In this document: positions 1 through 8,416 of the stretch, in pieces
How positions within the stretch are numbered: position 1 is the stretch's first letter
Layout: every line of letters begins with the position of its first letter
Assembly (NCBI GenBank): GCA_016839905.1
Contig: JAEOTJ010000315.1
Span: forward strand, 1 to 31,302
Direction: 5' to 3'
Length of the DNA stretch: 31,302 nt
Source: Promethearchaeota archaeon
Lineage (GTDB): Archaea > Asgardarchaeota > Lokiarchaeia > Sigynarchaeales > SOKP01
Made by a program: the position numbers and the translations under genes
The notes under the pieces: generated by a model
Databases searched by the model: none
Told to the model about the DNA's origin: nothing
What the model saw: the letters and a program-made list of their open reading frames with translations, nothing else

Positions 1-1
1 A

Positions 2-376
2 TATTATTATATCTTATTTACTGATATGTGGCATTCTGTTGGCATTAATGAGCCTGGTGAATGGGAGATATATGATGATTGGCTTCACCCTCTTTCGCCC
101 ATGCATTTAATGATTAATTTATTTATTTTAATAAATTTAATCCCTGCACTTTTTGGATTTAACAAGTTTAGGAAGAGTTCTCCGGGTATATTAAAAAAAA
201 AGATGGGTTATTTAGTCTATGCTTCCATTATTGTCGGAATGGTTATTAGTTTAGATGTGGTAATTTTAACTGATGCGAAATATATACCTTTTCTATTCTT
301 AGTACGTTTTCCCATGTGTCTCGGATTATATTTAATATATCTTGGTATGAGACCGGTAGAATTTGAGGAATTTTAA
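2..376 (+). CDS. C-terminal part of a multi-pass membrane protein (5' truncated by window edge)
   Basis: The reading frame is open from base 2 with no stop before the first ATG at 26, so this is most likely the 3' end of a longer gene that starts outside the window. The visible ~124 residues contain about three hydrophobic segments: one after SPMHLM, one beginning at GYLVYASIIVG, and one at IPFLFLVRFPMCLGLYLIYL. The protein ends with a short acidic tail (PVEFEEF). There is no recognisable catalytic motif and I do not recognise the family. It lies 188 bp upstream of purB and is followed by a T-rich stretch, so it is probably not part of the purine operon. If the ATG at 26 were the real start, the protein would be 116 residues. 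Confidence 0.6.
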   Translation, partial: YYYILFTDMWHSVGINEPGEWEIYDDWLHPLSPMHLMINLFILINLIPALFGFNKFRKSSPGILKKKMGYLVYASIIVGMVISLDVVILTDAKYIPFLFLVRFPMCLGLYLIYLGMRPVEFEEF

Positions 377-379
377 AAA

Positions 380-395
380 TTTTTTTATTTTACAT
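380..395 (+). terminator. T-rich transcription termination signal
   Basis: A run of seven T, an A and four more T follows the stop codon of the first gene within about 5 bp. Oligo-T stretches without a strong hairpin are the usual intrinsic terminators of archaeal RNA polymerase. In so AT-rich a sequence such runs also occur by chance, so this is only a candidate. Confidence 0.3.
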
Positions 396-564
396 TCTTT
401 TGTATTAAAATTTCTTTTATTATACGAAATCCTCGCGTTATAACATTTTTAAGATTTATTTAGTCTCTAATAAAATAAGATATATTTCTTGATGAATCAT
501 TATTATTTAACGAGATTAATGAATTGATTTGATTATTTAATTAATAATAAAACAGAAAAAAGAA

Positions 565-1917
565 ATGGAACATAAATTTATTCATCCCGTAGAAACGCGA
601 TATCGGACAGAAATTGCCGAATTATTCACCGAAGAAAAGAAATTGGATATTTGGATGTTAGTTGAGGCTGTTTTAGCAAAGGTACATTCTCAAATGGGAA
701 CAATACCTAAGAAAGCTGCTGGAGAAATAGATAAAGCGAGAAAAAAGGTTAAAATAGAGAGAGTAAAAGAAATTGATAACCAAATACATCACGATTTAAT
801 GGCAATGGTTAAAGGTTTAGCAGAGCAATGTGAAGGAGATGCAGGTAATTATATACATTTAGGGGCTACTAGTTATGATATAGAAGATACTACGATAGCT
901 ATACAATTGAGAGAAGCTTTAGAATATATCCAAAATTCATTAAAAGGTCTTCTGAGAGAACTAGTTAGATTGATGGAAGATAAAAAGGATCTCGTATGCA
1001 TTGGTCGTACTCATGGTCAACACGCAATCCCTACTACATTTAGCATGAGATTTGGTGTTTGGGCTTATGAAATAGATAGACATTTTGACAGGATATCTGA
1101 AGTGTTAAACAGGATTTCTTATGGTAAAATGTCCGGAGCGGTCGGAACAATGGCTAGTTTTGGTGATAAAGGAATAGAATTGCAAGATATGGTAATGAAA
1201 GAACTCAATTTAAATCCCGTACTCATTGCAAATCAAGTAGTTCAAAGGGATCGTCATGCAGATGTCATATTATTGACTGCATTGATTGGGCAAACGCTTG
1301 CTAAAATTGCAAGGGAAAATCGAATTTTGCAAAGAAACGAGATAGCAGAAATGTTTGAGCCTTTCAAGAAGAAACAAGTAGGTAGTTCCACAATGCCACA
1401 TAAAAGGAATCCCCATAAATCAGAGAGGATCTGCAGTTTGGCTAGAATAGTTAAATCTAATGTAATACCCGCACTAGATAACATGATTTTAGAGGATGAA
1501 AGGGATTTGACAAATTCTGCATCTGAGAGAGTAATATTCGCAGAAAATTTTATATTTTTAGATTTTATGATTCAAGAACTAACTCGTAATTTCAAAGATA
1601 TTGAAATTAATGAAGAAAATGTTGAAAAAAATCTAAATCTTACAAAAGGTGCTTGTTTAACTGAAAAAGTAATGGTTGAATTAGTAAATAAAGGAATAGG
1701 GAGACAAGAAGGTCATGAGATTTTACGACAAGCTGTCATTAAAGCTAGAAATAAAAAACTTTTCATGAAGGATATCTTGATTGAGAATGAAAAAATAGGA
1801 GATAAGTTTTCAAAGGAAGAATTAGAAGGGTTATTTGATCCTTCTCAATATATCGGGAAAGCAATTGAACAAACTGAGAATCTAGTTAAAGTTCTAAAAA
1901 ATAAGCATGATTTATGA
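565..1917 (+). CDS. purB: Adenylosuccinate lyase
   Basis: Cleaves SAICAR to AICAR and adenylosuccinate to AMP, each releasing fumarate, in purine synthesis. At 450 residues it has the normal length for the family. The fumarase/aspartase signature SSTMPHKRNPHKSE lies near residue 274 and includes the flexible catalytic-loop serines. The upstream conserved motifs GATSYDIEDTT (near 99) and GRTHGQHAIPTTF (near 147, catalytic histidine) are intact. The N-terminus HPVETRYRTEIAELF is typical of the archaeal/Bacillus type rather than the E. coli type. The ATG at 565 follows an A-rich leader. The stop overlaps the purM start as ATGA, so the two genes are translationally coupled in a purine operon. Confidence 0.97.
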   Translation: MEHKFIHPVETRYRTEIAELFTEEKKLDIWMLVEAVLAKVHSQMGTIPKKAAGEIDKARKKVKIERVKEIDNQIHHDLMAMVKGLAEQCEGDAGNYIHLGATSYDIEDTTIAIQLREALEYIQNSLKGLLRELVRLMEDKKDLVCIGRTHGQHAIPTTFSMRFGVWAYEIDRHFDRISEVLNRISYGKMSGAVGTMASFGDKGIELQDMVMKELNLNPVLIANQVVQRDRHADVILLTALIGQTLAKIARENRILQRNEIAEMFEPFKKKQVGSSTMPHKRNPHKSERICSLARIVKSNVIPALDNMILEDERDLTNSASERVIFAENFIFLDFMIQELTRNFKDIEINEENVEKNLNLTKGACLTEKVMVELVNKGIGRQEGHEILRQAVIKARNKKLFMKDILIENEKIGDKFSKEELEGLFDPSQYIGKAIEQTENLVKVLKNKHDL

Positions 1918-3107
1918 GCAAGAAAATGCCTGAAAAAAATAAAATATATTCACAATTGGGCGTTTCATCCAAAAAAGAAGATGTTCATAAAGCAATTGAA
2001 AAATTAGATAAGGGTCTTTTTCCCGGTTCATTTTGCAAAATCGTTGAAGATATTCATGGTAGAAACGATTTTTGTTCAGTATTTCACGCGGACGGTGCTG
2101 GAACTAAATCAAGTTTAGCATATATGTATTATAAGGAGACGGGAGCCATCTCGGTTTTTAAGGGGGTTGTCAGGGATGCGATAGTAATGAATATTGACGA
2201 TATTCTATGCGTTGGAGCAACAGGGAACATTTTTTTATCTAATAATCTTGGTAGAAATGAAAAACTCGTCTCAGGGGATATTATAGCCACAATTATAAAT
2301 GAATATAATGATTACAGTAAAAAATTAAGTTCTCTCGGCCTGAAAGTTATAGTGTGTGGAGGAGAAACGGCTGATGTAGGGGATTTAGTTAAAACGCTCA
2401 TATTGGATGCTTCAGTCTTCACGAGCATGAAGAGAGAGGAGGTTATCGATGCTAATAACATTAAAAGTAATGATGTAATTGTGGGTTTGGCTAGTTTTGG
2501 AAAAGCTTCTTATGAGGATGTATATAATAGCGGAATTGGAAGTAATGGTTTAACACTAGCGAGGCATGGTACGCTTTCACATAAGTATTACAAGAAATAC
2601 CCTGAATGTTATGATCAAAATCTTGAGGAAAAATTAATTTTTTTTGGTAAGCATCAATTAACTGACAAGATAAAAGAAATAAATTTAACAGTTGGAGAAG
2701 CTCTTTTATCACCAACAAGGACTTATGCACCAATTTTAATAGAAATATTAAAGGATTATAGAGATAAGATCCATGGAATAATACATAATACCGGTGGAGG
2801 GCAAGCTAAGAACCTGAATTTTGGCAATGGTATTAATTATATAAAAAACAATCTTTTTACAACTCCTAAGATTTTTGAAATAATCCAAGAATCTTCCAAA
2901 GCCAAATGGGAGGAAATGTATAGTGTATTTAATATGGGTCATAGAATGGAACTATATTGTGAAGAGTCGATTGCTAAAGATATTATGAAAATTGCTAAAA
3001 AATTTAATGTCGAATCAAAAATCATTGGGCAGTGTGAAAAATCAGAAATAAAGGATAAAAATAAGGTTGAAATAAAGTCTAAACATGGTTCTTTTAATTA
3101 TAATTAG
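1914..3107 (+). CDS. purM: Phosphoribosylformylglycinamidine cyclo-ligase (AIR synthase), long Bacteroidetes-like type
   Basis: Converts FGAM and ATP to aminoimidazole ribonucleotide (AIR) in purine synthesis. The motifs in order are HADGAGTKSSLAYMYYKETG (near residue 59), NIDDILCVGA, the GGETADVGDLV loop, GIGSNGLTLARHG, SPTRTYAPI and FNMGHRMELY. These are the PurM nucleotide- and substrate-binding motifs. At 397 residues it is longer than the ~330-350 of ordinary bacterial and archaeal PurM. Its wording (HADGAGTKSS, DVGDLV, FNMGHRME, a C-terminal GSFNY) matches what I recall of the long Bacteroidetes enzyme, which suggests horizontal transfer. The ATG overlaps the purB stop by 4 bp, so translation is coupled. 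The TAG stop is just before the PfkB gene. Confidence 0.94.
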   Translation: MSKKMPEKNKIYSQLGVSSKKEDVHKAIEKLDKGLFPGSFCKIVEDIHGRNDFCSVFHADGAGTKSSLAYMYYKETGAISVFKGVVRDAIVMNIDDILCVGATGNIFLSNNLGRNEKLVSGDIIATIINEYNDYSKKLSSLGLKVIVCGGETADVGDLVKTLILDASVFTSMKREEVIDANNIKSNDVIVGLASFGKASYEDVYNSGIGSNGLTLARHGTLSHKYYKKYPECYDQNLEEKLIFFGKHQLTDKIKEINLTVGEALLSPTRTYAPILIEILKDYRDKIHGIIHNTGGGQAKNLNFGNGINYIKNNLFTTPKIFEIIQESSKAKWEEMYSVFNMGHRMELYCEESIAKDIMKIAKKFNVESKIIGQCEKSEIKDKNKVEIKSKHGSFNYN

Positions 3108-3118
3108 GTTGATTCAAG

Positions 3119-4075
3119 ATTACCGAGATATTTGATGTTATTTGCATTGGAGCAGCCTTAGTTGATATGGTTGCGCGTGTTGAGAGGCATCCTTTAGAAG
3201 ATGATGAAGTCTTTGTATCAGATTTAAAATTATTATCCGGAGGAGCGGCGGCTAATTCCGCTTACATATGCGCCAAATTAGGATTAAAAACTGCTTTTAT
3301 AGGAAAATTAGGTTCTGATGATGAATTTTGTAATAAAATAATTAATGATTTTAAAAAGGTTTCTTTAGATATATCATTGATAAAATATTCTAAGGAACAT
3401 GGAACAGGATCTGCATATATCGCTTTAAATAAAGAAGGAGATCGTAGAATTTATGCTCATAGCGGGGCCGCCAATTTACTTTCTAAGGATGATATAAGAG
3501 CCGAGGAAATCTTGAAAACGAAAGTTATTTTTTTAAGTAGTTTAAAAAATCTGGAACCTTTTATTGAGGCTGTTGAAATTGCAACGAATAACAAAATAAC
3601 TACTATTTTAAATCCAGGTATGTTAATAGTTGACCAAGGTTTATCTGAGATAAAAAAATTGCTTGAGAAGTTAGATATTTTAATATTATCATGGCGGGAA
3701 TTTACATCGCTTTTGAAAATTCAAGAATCAAATCTGAATGAAAAATTCATAAAAAAAAAGGCTCAAACACTTTTGAAATTAGGAATTAAACTACTTATTA
3801 TAACAATGGGAAAAAAAGGAGCTTTTTTAGTAAGTAGTGAAAATTCTGAATTAATCCCTTCAAGTAGAATAGATGAAGTGGTTGATACCACGGGGGCGGG
3901 AGATGCGTTTTCTGCAGGCTTTATCTATGGATTTGTTCAAAATTTAAGTTATGAATTTGCAGATCTCATAAAAAATGTAAAAATAGGAAATTTTATAGCA
4001 GGAAGATGTATTCAGAAATTAGGGGCGAGAAATGGAACTCCTAATGTTGAGGAATTAAAAAAGGGTTTAATATAA
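3119..4075 (+). CDS. PfkB/ribokinase-family carbohydrate or nucleoside kinase, apparent ATT start
   Basis: An ATP-dependent kinase of the PfkB fold. The C-terminal signature DTTGAGDAF carries the catalytic aspartate (about residue 262 counted from ATT), and the N-terminal region has the GG dipeptide region LLSGGAAANSA. The first ATG (3167) would remove the first beta strand. The conserved N-terminus DVICIGAALVD is encoded directly upstream in frame, and the frame is open back to a TGA at 3110. No ATG, GTG or TTG lies in that stretch. ATT at 3119, about 9 nt after AGGT, gives a family-like start (MTEIFDVICIG) and a 318-residue protein. It sits 11 bp after purM, so a nucleoside or ribose-linked substrate is plausible, but specificity cannot be read from the sequence. 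Confidence 0.87.
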   Translation: MTEIFDVICIGAALVDMVARVERHPLEDDEVFVSDLKLLSGGAAANSAYICAKLGLKTAFIGKLGSDDEFCNKIINDFKKVSLDISLIKYSKEHGTGSAYIALNKEGDRRIYAHSGAANLLSKDDIRAEEILKTKVIFLSSLKNLEPFIEAVEIATNNKITTILNPGMLIVDQGLSEIKKLLEKLDILILSWREFTSLLKIQESNLNEKFIKKKAQTLLKLGIKLLIITMGKKGAFLVSSENSELIPSSRIDEVVDTTGAGDAFSAGFIYGFVQNLSYEFADLIKNVKIGNFIAGRCIQKLGARNGTPNVEELKKGLI

Positions 4076-4153
4076 TTCCAAATAATAAAATTTATAATAT
4101 TTTAATTCAATAATTTTTTAATTAATATAATAATATCTCTGAGAGTAGTAAAG

Positions 4154-5218
4154 TTGGTTGAGAATTATAGCATAAGGAAAAAGCTAGTAAAGGATAGAGT
4201 TATCTTTTTATTTGAGGTTATATTAGTTTTTGGTGGAATAGCATTATTGATGTTAGGTCTTAGAAGAGTTCTACCTTTTATCTTAGAAGAAGGTTCTACC
4301 ACGTATGGTCTCTTTTTTTATCTATTTAGGGCATTATGTTTATTTATTGCACTTCCATTACTTTTAATTGTTTCAAATTTCATATTCGAATCACAAAAAG
4401 GAGAAATCATAATTGAAGAAGATATTAGTCCATTCAAGGGGCATCTTAAGCAGTATAAACTTACAAAAAATAATTTTAAATACCAATTATTATTTGGAAT
4501 TTTATTGTTATTTCTCTTTTTCATTCCCCTTGATTTCTTAGGTTATCTTCTCATACCAGAGTTCTTAGATTACCAAAGTGAGGCAATAACAGAAAGTGCA
4601 TTAAATTCTTATTTTTTACAAAGTTATTTCATGTTTTTAATTCTTGTTATTATTATTCAATTATCAGTTGCTCTATATGAAGAAACCTTATATAGAGGTT
4701 ATATTGTAAAGCGGGGAGCTGATAGTTTTCACAAGAGCTCAGCAATAGCAATCGGAGCCCTTTATTTTGGTTTAATGCATTTTGCTTATATTTTTAGTCC
4801 AGTAAGCCAAAATTATTCAATATTATTTCCATTCATATTTTTTATGCAATCATTTTTGGTTGCAATAATTCTGTCACTCTTTTTATTACGGAAGAATTGG
4901 ATATTTCCCTTAATTTTTGCACATGGAGTTAATAATATAATTTCGGCCCATACTGTCTGGTTACACTTACAGGGAATTGATTTTTTAATAACTGCATTAA
5001 GCCTTTACATGCCCTTGCTAATAATAAGTGTAATTTTATTAATATGGCAATTTCCTAGAATAAAAGAGGGAATCTCCACTGGTTTAAAAGATATTAATGC
5101 ATATTTTAAAACAGATGATAAAGTTGGAGAAAGTCGTAATGATAAATTTTATAGGATCCTTATAGACATTACAATAGGAATTGCACTTTTTGGAATAGGA
5201 ATATTTTTAGCATTATAA
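4154..5218 (+). CDS. CPBP-family intramembrane metalloprotease (Rce1/CAAX-protease-like)
   Basis: A polytopic membrane protein of 354 residues with the three motifs of the CPBP (ABI) family. These are EETLYRG (E176, E177, R181), FGLMHFAY with H209, and FAHGVNN with H257 and N261. They form the glutamate/histidine active site in the membrane, as in Rce1 and MmRce1. About eight hydrophobic segments are visible, including two before residue 80 and one at the extreme C-terminus. The predicted start is TTG (MVENYSIRKK), since no ATG precedes the first membrane segment. The substrate is unknown: archaeal members may process prenylated proteins or act in other membrane proteolysis. The next gene starts 18 bp downstream on the same strand. 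Confidence 0.85.
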   Translation: MVENYSIRKKLVKDRVIFLFEVILVFGGIALLMLGLRRVLPFILEEGSTTYGLFFYLFRALCLFIALPLLLIVSNFIFESQKGEIIIEEDISPFKGHLKQYKLTKNNFKYQLLFGILLLFLFFIPLDFLGYLLIPEFLDYQSEAITESALNSYFLQSYFMFLILVIIIQLSVALYEETLYRGYIVKRGADSFHKSSAIAIGALYFGLMHFAYIFSPVSQNYSILFPFIFFMQSFLVAIILSLFLLRKNWIFPLIFAHGVNNIISAHTVWLHLQGIDFLITALSLYMPLLIISVILLIWQFPRIKEGISTGLKDINAYFKTDDKVGESRNDKFYRILIDITIGIALFGIGIFLAL

Positions 5219-5236
5219 TGAGGAAACGGATTAATA

Positions 5237-5755
5237 GTGAAGTTTGGCATAATTTCTGACACACATATAACAAGTAAAGATGATCCTAAAAAAGTCAAAA
5301 TGCTTTTAGACCAATTAAAGGAGATATTTAGAGATTCTGATGAAATAATTCATGCGGGAGATGTATGTGAGAAAACTTTTTTAAGTAATCTTAAAAAGAT
5401 TGCACCAGTTAAATGCGTAGCAGGTAATATGGATAATATCAAGGATTTAGATAAATTTATCAAATTTTCAGTTGGTAAGTATAATATTGGAGTAATTCAT
5501 AAACCTCCAAAAAATATGGAGGAATTTTTTAAAAAAAATAATTTACATATTCTCATACATGGACACACTCACCAGCCAATCCTTCAAGGTACTCCTTATA
5601 ACACTTTAATTATAAATCCGGGGTCCCCAACATTACCCAAAGCACCCCCTCCAAAAAAAGGTTTTGCAACACCCGTAGCAAGACCCACAGTTATTACCTT
5701 AAAAATTGATGATCAAGATATAATATCAACCTTTACAATAAATTTAAAACTTTAA
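5237..5755 (+). CDS. YfcE/MJ0936-type metallophosphoesterase
   Basis: A small calcineurin-like phosphoesterase of 172 residues, the usual size for the YfcE/MJ0936 family. The metal-binding motifs appear in order: ISDTH (D8, H10), HAGDV (D42), GNMD (N64), IHKP (H88) and IHGHTH (H108, H110, H112). Members hydrolyse phosphodiesters with Mn2+ or Ni2+ in vitro; the physiological substrate is usually unknown. The start is GTG at 5237, preceded by an AGGA-containing stretch (5221-5224) at a reasonable distance. It lies 18 bp behind the CPBP protease gene and is probably cotranscribed. The C-terminal strand order (INPGSPTLPK) is also typical. Confidence 0.88.
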   Translation: MKFGIISDTHITSKDDPKKVKMLLDQLKEIFRDSDEIIHAGDVCEKTFLSNLKKIAPVKCVAGNMDNIKDLDKFIKFSVGKYNIGVIHKPPKNMEEFFKKNNLHILIHGHTHQPILQGTPYNTLIINPGSPTLPKAPPPKKGFATPVARPTVITLKIDDQDIISTFTINLKL

Positions 5756-5837
5756 TAAATAAGAAAAGAAATAAATTATATAGAAAGAATTGATTTTATT
5801 AGTTAAATTAAAATTTTAAAGAGATGAAACTTACAAA

Positions 5838-6236
5838 ATGGTTTCAAGATTAGATATTGTTCTTAAGGAACTTAACACAAATGGTAATTTCCGGGCCTCT
5901 TTATTCTCTACCAATACAGGCCTGGTTCTTGCTTCCCAAAAAGAGGAAGGGATCGATGATAGGACTGTTGCGGCAATGGGTTCATTATTAAGCGATGCTG
6001 CTTATAAGGCAGCCGAGGAGATGAGTCTAACAGATATGGTTTCAATGAAAATTAAATATAAAGAAGACTATATATTATGTAGAAATATCACAGTAATTGA
6101 GACACAAACAACATTTACTTTAGCAGTTTTATCAAAATTGCCGGGATCAGATGAACACGAAAAGTATTTTGACCAGCTCTTAGACTGGGCAATAGATAAC
6201 TCTTATCCTGATTTACAAAAACTCTCATCTATTTAA
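5838..6236 (+). CDS. Roadblock/LC7 domain protein
   Basis: A 132-residue protein consisting of a single Roadblock/LC7 (MglB-like) domain. The central strand LFSTNTGLVLASQ, the following helix with AAMGSLLSDAAYKAAEEM, and the C-terminal strand pair ending FTLAVLSKLPG match the fold seen in MglB and dynein light chain 7. Such proteins dimerise and act as regulators or scaffolds for small Ras-like GTPases. They are strongly expanded in Asgard archaea, which is the main lineage hint in this window. No GTPase gene is adjacent. It follows the phosphoesterase after 82 bp and may have its own promoter in the AT-rich gap (5757-5837). The partner is unknown. Confidence 0.85.
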   Translation: MVSRLDIVLKELNTNGNFRASLFSTNTGLVLASQKEEGIDDRTVAAMGSLLSDAAYKAAEEMSLTDMVSMKIKYKEDYILCRNITVIETQTTFTLAVLSKLPGSDEHEKYFDQLLDWAIDNSYPDLQKLSSI

Positions 6237-6290
6237 AGCTATTAAATTCTCCACTTATTAGTTTTAAAAATTCTTTTTAATTAATTCGTC

Positions 6291-6298
6291 TTTTTTTT
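6291..6298 (+). terminator. Oligo-T terminator after the Roadblock gene
   Basis: Eight consecutive T lie in the 83-bp gap between two convergent genes, after a shorter T5 at about 6274-6278. Position and composition fit an archaeal oligo-T terminator for the plus-strand operon. Confidence 0.4.
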
Positions 6299-6319
6299 AT
6301 ATTGAAAAAATTAAATAAA

Positions 6320-6958
6320 TTATAGATTTAAAGATTCATAAAATTTCAAAACTTCATTAGCAACACGTTCTTCATATCCACGATAAAAATGATTCGCCCC
6401 ATCTATTATTGCCTTAAGTTTTGGTTCATTGAAATATTCATAATGAGAATTGAATTTTTTGTAATTATTAATGATGTCTATATTACCTTGAACAAATAAT
6501 TTAGGCTTTTCAGTTTGAGACTGTTTTTTTAATGAGCCTCCCATTAGATACCACATGAATGATATTGCAACAAAACCAACGACTTTATCTGAATAATTTA
6601 CTGCAGAACAACCAATCGCAGCGCCATAGGAATATCCACAAATTAGGATCTTTTCTAATCCTTTATTATTTATTAAAAAATCAATGCAAGCTTTTACATC
6701 ATTTATTTCTCCGGTTCCATCTGAGGAATCTCCTTCTGACATTCCAATTCCCCTATAATTAAATCTTAAGCAAGAGAGATTATTATTCAGAAATTTATAA
6801 AATACTCCAGATATTATATTATTTAGCATAGTTCCTCCAAATTGGGGATGTGGGTGACATAAAAGAATTCCGAAGGTCTTATTAGAGCTTGATTGAAAGT
6901 ATTCAGCTTCAAGTTTGATATCATTATTAGTAATGAAAATTTTTTCAGTTTCAACCAT
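6320..6958 (-). CDS. Alpha/beta hydrolase (COG2945-like)
   Basis: A 212-residue single-domain alpha/beta hydrolase. The nucleophile elbow GYSYG places the catalytic serine at S110. D161 (GNIDII) and H190 (GANHFYRG) are the likely acid and base of the triad. The N-terminal HPHPQFGG motif and FNYRGIGMSEG oxyanion-side motif are characteristic of the short COG2945/dienelactone-hydrolase-like group. The substrate is unknown; an esterase or thioesterase on a small ester is likely. It lies alone on the minus strand, convergent with the Roadblock gene. The start MVETEKIFI at 6958 is the only ATG before the first strand. Confidence 0.85.
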   Translation of the reverse strand: MVETEKIFITNNDIKLEAEYFQSSSNKTFGILLCHPHPQFGGTMLNNIISGVFYKFLNNNLSCLRFNYRGIGMSEGDSSDGTGEINDVKACIDFLINNKGLEKILICGYSYGAAIGCSAVNYSDKVVGFVAISFMWYLMGGSLKKQSQTEKPKLFVQGNIDIINNYKKFNSHYEYFNEPKLKAIIDGANHFYRGYEERVANEVLKFYESLNL

Positions 6959-7120
6959 AATTTTATTTTATTTTCGATATTAATAAAGTAATTTGTATGG
7001 ATCAAAAATTTATATTTTTAACTTATAATATAAAATTGTTTTGAATTTGAATAATATTAAAAAAAATTAATAAAAACCATTTATTTAATAAAATCAACAC
7101 TTAAGAAAGTACAATGACAT

Positions 7121-7975
7121 ATGAGTTATAATCGAATCATAATAGAAAAGAAAATAAAGGAATATTTAGAAGAGGATTGCCAATTTCAAGATGTCAGCTC
7201 AAGTTTCATTCCTGAAAAAGCAGTAAGTTCAGCAAAAATCATTGTTAAAAGCAAAGGTTATATATCAGGATTGGAAGAGATAAAGATATTATTCGATATC
7301 TTAGAAGTTGATATAGACATTAAAAAAAAAGATGGTGAAGCGATTAAAAAAGGCGATATAATTATAGAATTGAAAGGAAGCACGAGAAAAATATTGATTG
7401 GAGAAAGAATGGGACTTAATTTTTTAACTCATATGAGCTCGATTACTACAACAACGAGAAAATTTGTTAATATCATAAAAAAATCGGGAAAAAATGTAAA
7501 AATAGCGGCTACCAGAAAAACCTTACCCGGATTTCGCATTTTTGAGAAAAGAGCCGTGGAATTAGGAGGGGGAGATACACATAGGTTCTCTTTAGATGAC
7601 ATGATATTGTTAAAGGACACTCATTTAAGATACTATGATGGGAATGTTGAAAAACTCTTAAAAAATGTAAAAGAATCAGCTAGCTTTTCAAAAAAAATCG
7701 AAATAGAACTCGAAAAGGTTGATGATGTATTAATAGCGGTAAAAAATGGCGCAGACATAATAATGCTTGATAACATGAATCCAGACCAAATAGAAGATGC
7801 AATAACTCTGTTAAAAAAAAACAATTTAAGAGAAAAAGTACTAATTGAAGTCTCAGGTGGAATAACTCCAGAGAATATTGTTGATTATTTAATTTCAGAA
7901 CCTGATATAATAAGTTCTAGCAGGTTAACCCAATTTCCCTCTGAATACATAGATTTATCACTCAGGTTTGATTAA
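7121..7975 (+). CDS. nadC: Nicotinate-nucleotide pyrophosphorylase (carboxylating)
   Basis: Quinolinate phosphoribosyltransferase of NAD synthesis: quinolinate plus PRPP gives nicotinate mononucleotide, CO2 and PPi. The 284-residue length is normal. Visible motifs are the N-terminal EEDCQFQDVSS region, the GERMGLNFL helix, ATRKTLPGFR (residues 130-139, substrate-binding arginine and lysine), GGGDTHRFSLDD, and LLKDTH where most family members have KDNH. The phosphate-binding ends VSGGITPEN and ISSSRLTQ are present. The paralogue ModD is less likely because the LPGFR and GGGxxHRxxL wording is NadC-like. No nadA or nadB is in the window. NAD kinase occurs 7.5 kb downstream in a separate operon. 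Confidence 0.93.
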   Translation: MSYNRIIIEKKIKEYLEEDCQFQDVSSSFIPEKAVSSAKIIVKSKGYISGLEEIKILFDILEVDIDIKKKDGEAIKKGDIIIELKGSTRKILIGERMGLNFLTHMSSITTTTRKFVNIIKKSGKNVKIAATRKTLPGFRIFEKRAVELGGGDTHRFSLDDMILLKDTHLRYYDGNVEKLLKNVKESASFSKKIEIELEKVDDVLIAVKNGADIIMLDNMNPDQIEDAITLLKKNNLREKVLIEVSGGITPENIVDYLISEPDIISSSRLTQFPSEYIDLSLRFD

Positions 7976-7981
7976 TTTATT

Positions 7982-8374
7982 TTAATCAATAATTAATTCT
8001 TGAATTGAACATATTAACTCTTTAATGCTCGTTAATTCTTGATAAAGATCTTTTATTAAGGAAAATTCACCAACAACCAATAAAAGTTCGATTTTTTTTT
8101 CCGCTATTCGCCAATCTGTAATTGTTTTAATAATTGAATGATACTTAGAATAAAGTTCAGAGACCTCATCTATTATAATTTCTTTAAATGGGTAAATTAA
8201 ACTAATATTCATTATCTTATAACCCTCCAGGTTATTAAATTTTTCACGGGTTTCAATAAAATTTACAATAGCATCTCGTAAACCTTCGCTTTTAGAGAGA
8301 AATCCTGATAAAGTCCGAATCTTTTCAAATCGATCTAATAACTCTTGAGAAATTTGTAATGAAATTATGGGCAT
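7982..8374 (-). CDS. NikR-like ribbon-helix-helix regulator lacking nickel ligands
   Basis: The 130-residue protein has an N-terminal ribbon-helix-helix DNA-binding domain (ISLQISQELLDRFEKI, then SKSEGLRDAIVNFI) and a C-terminal ACT-like domain as in NikR. Aligned by eye to E. coli NikR through the conserved VxGE/KGD strand end, the ligand positions H87, H89 and C95 become T, W and K. Only a histidine near the H76 position is kept. It is therefore unlikely to sense nickel the NikR way and may bind another effector or none. It is convergent with nadC (6 bp between stops) and lies upstream of nothing obviously metal-related. The target genes are unknown. Confidence 0.75.
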   Translation of the reverse strand: MPIISLQISQELLDRFEKIRTLSGFLSKSEGLRDAIVNFIETREKFNNLEGYKIMNISLIYPFKEIIIDEVSELYSKYHSIIKTITDWRIAEKKIELLLVVGEFSLIKDLYQELTSIKELICSIQELIID

Positions 8375-8416
8375 AATATCAAAATAGAATTGTTTTTTAA
8401 TATCATTTTTTAAAAT

